A stretch of DNA of 9,703 bases from Candidatus Zipacnadia bacterium (GTDB lineage: Bacteria > Armatimonadota > Zipacnadia > Zipacnadales > Zipacnadaceae). A program made the position numbers and the translations under genes. This document shows positions 6,704 to 9,703 of the stretch, in pieces (position 1 is the stretch's first letter; each line of letters opens with the position of its first letter). The DNA lies in assembly GCA_029821415.1 (NCBI GenBank), contig JALGTJ010000028.1, forward strand, positions 1-9,703, written 5' to 3'. The notes beneath the pieces were generated by a model that made no database searches, was not told the DNA's origin, and worked only from the letters and a program-made list of their open reading frames with translations.

Positions 6704-7333
6704 ATGAGCGGTGTTCAACGGCCTGACGTATTGTTAGTTGCATCTGATAATCCCGGCAAAGTTGCTGAAATCCGCGGGCTGTTGGCTGCCGTGCCACTGC
6801 AAGTAATCTCACTTGCCGACCTGCCCAACCCTCCTCGCCTCAGCGAACCATACGATACCTTCGTCGGCAACGCCCAGCACAAAGCGGCCACTGCTGCCCG
6901 CGCCAGCGGCTATCTGACGGTCGCCGACGACAGCGGATTGGTGGTACCAGCCCTGGGCGGCGCACCCGGCATCCGCTCCAGCCGAGTTGCTGACAACGAC
7001 CCGGACCGCATCAGGTGGCTGCTGAAGGAGATGAGAAACCTCGCCGGTGAGCAGCGCGCTGCCTATTTCGTGTGTGTGATTGCCCTGGCTAATCTCCACG
7101 GCCAGATTCTGGGAATCTGGCAGGGGCGCGTAGACGGCATCATAATTTCACAGCCCCAGGGCAAAGGCGGCTTCGGGTATGATCCGGTCTTTCTGTATCC
7201 CCCGACCCGGCAAACCTTCGCGCAGATGACCGCCGCCCAGAAGAACGAGGTCAGCCACCGAGGCCAGGCGTTGCGCAACTTCGCCCGGGACCTGCCCGCT
7301 ATCCTTAATAACATCACCTCAAGTAACAAATAG
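6704..7333 (+). CDS. rdgB: XTP/dITP diphosphatase (non-canonical purine NTP pyrophosphatase), RdgB/HAM1 family
   Basis: Hydrolyses dITP, ITP and XTP to monophosphates, keeping deaminated purines out of nucleic acids. The 209 residues from ATG 6704 fit the family; that start has GAGGAG at 6689-6694, nine bases upstream. Upstream in-frame TTG starts would add a non-family extension. Motifs: ASDNPGKVAEI (residues 13-23; family ATxNxGK), TVADDSGLVVPALGGAPGIRS-S-R (72-94, with the catalytic Asp-Asp-Ser-Gly), GGFGYDPVF and SHRGQAL near the end. The segment usually reading TFxENAxxKA is DTFVGNAQHKA, so the common Glu is Gly55. Neighbour rph is a frequent partner: in Bacillus subtilis the rdgB-type gene ysnA also follows rph. 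The 89-base gap after rph carries a small hairpin. Confidence 0.95.
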   Translation: MSGVQRPDVLLVASDNPGKVAEIRGLLAAVPLQVISLADLPNPPRLSEPYDTFVGNAQHKAATAARASGYLTVADDSGLVVPALGGAPGIRSSRVADNDPDRIRWLLKEMRNLAGEQRAAYFVCVIALANLHGQILGIWQGRVDGIIISQPQGKGGFGYDPVFLYPPTRQTFAQMTAAQKNEVSHRGQALRNFARDLPAILNNITSSNK

Positions 7334-7364
7334 GCCCTACGTCCCACTCTCGCCAGCCTCCTTT

Positions 7365-7393
7365 TTGCAGCCCTGGCGTAACTGTTGTACAAT
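7365..7393 (+). promoter_or_regulatory. Sigma-70-like promoter candidate for tldD
   Basis: TTGCAG at 7365-7370 and TACAAT at 7388-7393 are separated by 17 bases in the 158-base gap between rdgB and tldD. The -10 box matches consensus at 5 of 6 positions, the -35 box only at 3 of 6. Transcription would start near 7400 and leave a leader of about 90 bases before the tldD ATG. Confidence 0.4.
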
Positions 7394-7491
7394 AAGCTAG
7401 CAGCTTCGCCTCTGACAGACAAGTCAAATAGGGTAGAAGTAGTAGAACTTAGTGTTCCACAACCATTAAAGTAGCGACGAGGACTTAGTCA

Positions 7492-8577
7492 ATGAGAGAG
7501 CTTATTGAGAGGACAGTTGAGCAGGCAAAACGTAAAGGAGCCCAGTTCGCGGATCTACGCATTGTTGAAGGTAGTCAAACCGCTGTCAGGGTAGAAGACG
7601 GACGAGCCGATAAGATATCACACTCTCTGGTCAAGGGGGCGGGCCTGCGTGTGCTGATAGACGGAGCCTGGGGCTTTGCATCAACCAACAACATTAGTGG
7701 CGACGCGCTAAAACAGTGCATGGATGACGCAGTCAGTATGGCGCAAGCCGCCAGCAGTAACGTAACCGAACGTGGCGTAGTCGCCGAAGTTGAGCCGACC
7801 GAGGCCCAAGTCAGTACCAGCTACCAGATAAATCCGGCTGACGTCCCTCTGGATGACCGAGTCAGCACAGCTTTTGAATTCGAGAAGGTCGCCCGCGAGC
7901 AGGACCCGGAGCGAATAGTCAATAGCCTGGTCTCCTATGCCGACAGCGCCGCACGGATGTCTATGGGCAATACCTTCGGCAGCTACATAGAATACGAGTC
8001 GGTGCGTAGTCGCATCGGCGTGGCCGTCACGACTCAGGAAGATAATATCCGCCAGCAGGCTGCTGACTACAAGGCTAATGCCGCAGGCTACGAACTTATC
8101 AAAGAAACCGACCCTGACGAGTTCGCCGGCGGCGTCGCGCGGCGAGCGCTCAAGCTGCTCAGGGCAGCGCCGCCGCCAGCCGGTAAGTTTGAGGTCATCA
8201 TAGACCCAAAAATCTGCGGGCTGCTGGTTCACGAGGCCTTCGGGCACAACTGCGAGGCCGACGCCGTCTGGGCTGGTAACTCCATTGTCGCCGGCAAGGT
8301 CGGCGAGCAGGTTGCCGCACCCATAATTACCATTGTTGACGACCCGACGCTGGCTGGGGCCAACGGCTCCTACCAATACGACCACGAAGGCGTACCGGCC
8401 CAACGCCATGTGCTGGTCAAAGACGGTATCCTGCAAGGCTTCCTGCATAATCTGGAGACTGCCGCCCGCTTTGGTGTCAAACCCAACGGCTCCGGACGAG
8501 CCGGCGGCTACCAGTTCCCAAACCCAACGGCTCCGGACGAGCCGGCGGCTACCAGTTCCCGCCACTCGTGCGGATGA
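7492..8577 (+). CDS. tldD: TldD-family metalloprotease (modulator of gyrase family), N-terminal part up to a frame-breaking duplication
   Basis: TldD pairs with TldE/PmbA to form a metallopeptidase that degrades unfolded peptides; in E. coli it matures microcin B17 and degrades CcdA. ATG 7492 has GAGGA at 7479-7483, eight bases upstream. The zinc-binding HExxxH motif is present as HEAFGH (His247, Glu248, His251), followed by NCEAD, in the position expected for TldD. Upstream regions such as GAQFADLRIVEGSQTAVRVE and GAGLRVLIDGAWGFAST are typical of the N-terminal domain. The frame is true to about residue 342 (GGYQFP); the last ~20 residues (NPTAPDEPAATSS...) are an out-of-frame reading of a repeated segment. 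A perfect 41-base tandem duplication at 8479-8560 shifts the frame, and the C-terminus continues in the next entry. With this and the second duplication collapsed the protein is 465 residues, normal for the family. No pmbA partner is in the window. Confidence 0.93.
   Translation: MRELIERTVEQAKRKGAQFADLRIVEGSQTAVRVEDGRADKISHSLVKGAGLRVLIDGAWGFASTNNISGDALKQCMDDAVSMAQAASSNVTERGVVAEVEPTEAQVSTSYQINPADVPLDDRVSTAFEFEKVAREQDPERIVNSLVSYADSAARMSMGNTFGSYIEYESVRSRIGVAVTTQEDNIRQQAADYKANAAGYELIKETDPDEFAGGVARRALKLLRAAPPPAGKFEVIIDPKICGLLVHEAFGHNCEADAVWAGNSIVAGKVGEQVAAPIITIVDDPTLAGANGSYQYDHEGVPAQRHVLVKDGILQGFLHNLETAARFGVKPNGSGRAGGYQFPNPTAPDEPAATSSRHSCG
8479..8560 (+). repeat. Perfect 41-bp tandem duplication inside tldD
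   Basis: Copy 1 spans 8479-8519 and copy 2 spans 8520-8560; each begins AAACCCAACGGCTCC and ends CTACCAGTTCCC, with no mismatch. Since 41 is not a multiple of three, the tldD frame breaks. Each copy encodes KPNGSGRAGGYQFP when read in its own correct frame, and copy 2 leads directly into the conserved PLVRMSNTFIEPG. Removing one copy restores continuity. Confidence 0.98.
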
Positions 8578-8967
8578 GCAATACCTTCATTGAACCGGGC
8601 GAGGCCAGCCTGGACGAGATGATCGCCGATATAAACCACGGACTTTATCTGAAGGGTGGCCGGTGGGGGTATGTCTTTACCGCCCGTGGGCAGTTCACCT
8701 GCAATGTTGAAGAGGCCTACGCCATTGAGAATGGCCAGCTCGGCCAGCACTATCGCAACGTCAACATCTCCGGAATGACTCTGGAGACTCTCCAGGCACA
8801 ACATCTCCGGAATGACTCTGGAGACTCTCCAGGCAGTAACTGCCGTCGGCGATCAGATGGAACTGCGCAACGGCGGGACCTGCGGCAAGGATGGCCAGGG
8901 TGTACCAGTTGACACCGGAGGGCCCCATCTGCGCATAGCCGAGCTGGTGGTGGGTGGTCAGCAGTAA
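8568..8967 (+). pseudogene. tldD: TldD C-terminal part, displaced into a second and then back into the first frame
   Basis: After the 41-bp duplication the TldD sequence continues one frame over: RMSNTFIEPGEASLDEMI, then GLYLKGGRWGYVFT, NVEEAYAIENGQ and YRNVNISGMTLETLQA at 8796-8798. A second perfect duplication (37 bp, 8762-8835) shifts the frame again. From 8836 it reads VTAVGDQMELRNGGTCGKDG, then QGVPVDTGGPHL up to LVVGGQQ and the stop at 8965-8967, in the same frame as the 7492 start. The GTCGKDGQ Cys (438 in the repaired protein) corresponds to the conserved C-terminal Cys of TldD, which joins the HExxxH residues at the metal. A GTG at 8568 could in principle start a fragment, but no ribosome-binding site supports it. 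The sequence itself is well conserved, so the damage is either very recent or an assembly artefact. Confidence 0.9.
8762..8835 (+). repeat. Perfect 37-bp tandem duplication inside tldD
   Basis: Copy 1 spans 8762-8798 and copy 2 spans 8799-8835; each begins CAACATCTCCGGAATG and ends GACTCTCCAGGCA, with no mismatch. It breaks the frame. Together with the 41-bp duplication 203 bases upstream it adds 78 bases, a multiple of three, so the gene's ends are in phase while the middle is not. Confidence 0.98.
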
Positions 8968-8983
8968 ATCAGAGGCTCAGAGA

Positions 8984-9433
8984 ATGACAAATATCGCCGA
9001 ATGGATAGCTATGGGCGTGGTGGTAGTAGCTGCCACTGGCTTTCTTAGCTACCTGGTCTGGGTGAAGGCGCTCGCGCTGGGGCACCCCAGGCGCGACATC
9101 TGGCGAGGGCTGATTATGCTTTGGCTGTGCCTGGTGGCCGCAATCGTGGTTCTGGCAGGAGCGCGGGCGCTGCTGGGCGGGCCGATCCTCAGCTATTCGG
9201 CAAGTGCCGGTGGATTACACCTAAGCTGGGGCAAGCCCGGCGGTATCTTCACTACACTGGCGGCAATCTTTCTGGTTGGTGTATTGCTGTTCGTGGCTCT
9301 GCGCAACACACGGCGCCTGCAGGAACCACCCGAATCTGACTTGGCACTCCAAAGCTATGATCACCACTGCAATAATCCTCTGGATACTGGTGGCGGCTAC
9401 GGCCGCTTTTTGGGTGTACGCTTCACTGATTGA
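8984..9433 (+). CDS. Hypothetical three-helix membrane protein
   Basis: I do not recognise this family. From ATG 8984, with GAGG at 8972-8975 eight bases upstream and 16 bases after the tldD stop, it encodes 149 residues. Three hydrophobic segments are visible, roughly residues 7-28 (IAMGVVVVAATGFLSYLVWV), 41-65 (LIMLWLCLVAAIVVLAGARA) and 85-108 (IFTTLAAIFLVGVLLFVALR), then a polar tail. Between the second and third is a short soluble stretch (SYSASAGGLHLSWGKPG). The last ~25 residues overlap the start of the metallophosphoesterase gene and look like an out-of-frame reading of it (HHCNNPLDTGGGYG...). The true end may therefore be near 9357, with a small indel or a genuine long overlap. An in-frame GTG... 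upstream extension to 8954 exists but lacks support. Confidence 0.65.
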   Translation: MTNIAEWIAMGVVVVAATGFLSYLVWVKALALGHPRRDIWRGLIMLWLCLVAAIVVLAGARALLGGPILSYSASAGGLHLSWGKPGGIFTTLAAIFLVGVLLFVALRNTRRLQEPPESDLALQSYDHHCNNPLDTGGGYGRFLGVRFTD

Positions 9434-9703
9434 GCCCCATCAACTATGTGTTAGGCATATTGACGTACCGATGCCCAACTTACCGGAGGCGCTGGTCGGC
9501 CTGCGCATCGCGCACCTCTCCGATCTGCACTGCACTTGCCGTGGAGCCAGCGAGTTGTTCGCCCGTCGCGTGCTTGCAGCAATTAAGCGTGAGCGGCCGG
9601 ATCTTATAGCCATTACTGGCGACATTTCCAGCGGATGGCACCACGCTGCCTGCACCGCTGACTGTCTCCGCGGGCTGCGCGCTCCCCACGGAGTCTACGC
9701 CGT
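9357..9703 (+). CDS. Membrane-anchored metallophosphoesterase (YkuE/YaeI-like), N-terminal part, runs off the window
   Basis: The ATG at 9357 opens a frame that stays open to the window end: 115 codons. It starts with one hydrophobic anchor (MITTAIILWILVAATAAFWV) followed by YASLIEPHQL, VRHIDVPMPNLPEALVGL and then RIAHLSDLH, the first metal-binding motif (Asp-x-His) of calcineurin-like phosphoesterases. The second motif, ITGDIS (Gly-Asp), follows about 40 residues later after ERPDL. The layout of N-terminal helix, 'Y..IEP', 'VP...LP..L.GLRI..LSDLH' and 'PDLI..TGD' is that of YkuE/YaeI-type proteins, some of which act on UDP-sugar lipid precursors at the membrane; the substrate here is unknown. 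The remaining motifs (GNHD/E and the His-rich ones) lie beyond the window. It overlaps the preceding gene by 77 bases and has no clear ribosome-binding site. Confidence 0.85.
   Translation, partial: MITTAIILWILVAATAAFWVYASLIEPHQLCVRHIDVPMPNLPEALVGLRIAHLSDLHCTCRGASELFARRVLAAIKRERPDLIAITGDISSGWHHAACTADCLRGLRAPHGVYA

Noticed and set aside
7351..7378. Inverted repeat CGCCAG/CTGGCG with a T-run after rdgB as a terminator
   Set aside because: The T-run lies inside the 16-base loop, not after the stem, and the arms are only six bases long, so it is not a rho-independent terminator; it overlaps the candidate -35 box and may be chance.
8479..8560. Programmed ribosomal frameshift in tldD
   Set aside because: The frame change is fully explained by the 41-bp duplication; no slippery sequence or following structure was needed, and a frameshift would leave a duplicated peptide in a conserved region.
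7708..8565. Long open frame on the minus strand opposite tldD (and a similar one at 84-791 opposite panD/nadC)
   Set aside because: Each lies antisense to a gene with clear family motifs, carries no recognisable motif itself, and is best explained as a shadow of codon bias on the coding strand.
8479..8835. CRISPR-like or minisatellite array
   Set aside because: There are just two separate two-copy direct tandem repeats with different units and no spacers; both lie in a conserved coding region.

Overview
The window is a bacterial, densely packed, single-strand stretch: every supported gene reads on the + strand, with short gaps, several stop/start overlaps and Shine-Dalgarno-like sequences. 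No RNA gene, insertion sequence, CRISPR array or integrase was seen. The best taxonomic hint is the prepilin-like protein at 3383-4003, which has the FTLIE cleavage/methylation signal followed by a 'LLPVFEQA...SCLANVRHL...YASDYDEGLPP' pattern. That protein class is greatly expanded in Armatimonadota and in Planctomycetes/Verrucomicrobia relatives, so an uncultured Armatimonadota-like bacterium is my best guess (inference, moderate confidence). The sequence looks like a metagenome-derived assembly, because two housekeeping genes are broken in ways typical of assembly errors.

Layout. (1) 1-1236: a cofactor-biosynthesis block, with the tail of panC, then panD (beta-alanine for pantothenate/CoA) and nadC (NAD de novo synthesis). 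The genes overlap and are probably co-transcribed. The nadC 5' end is damaged: an ATG with a good ribosome-binding site sits in one frame, while the conserved body continues in another and the usual first ~20 residues are missing. (2) 1254-4003: four envelope or secreted proteins of poorly known function. They are a discoidin-like (F5/8 type C) protein fused to a catalytically degenerate SGNH-hydrolase fold, a small two-helix membrane protein with a basic Arg/Ser/Pro tail, a FxLYD-type lipoprotein, and the prepilin-like protein with a degenerate H-X9-DG motif. (3) 4082-7333: a promoter candidate, then an AMIN/Amidase_3 cell-wall hydrolase, RNase PH (rph) and an XTP/dITP pyrophosphatase (rdgB), an arrangement that recalls conserved rph-rdgB neighbourhoods. 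(4) 7365-8967: a promoter candidate and tldD, split by two perfect tandem duplications (41 and 37 bp). Collapsing both restores a normal 465-residue TldD. (5) 8984-9703: a three-helix membrane protein of unknown function overlapping the start of a membrane-anchored metallophosphoesterase that runs off the window.

I do not see a convincing new multi-gene system. The points most worth a second look are the paired tandem duplications in tldD, the broken nadC start, the lectin-SGNH pseudoenzyme, and unexpected substitutions at conserved positions in PanD, RdgB and the prepilin-like protein.
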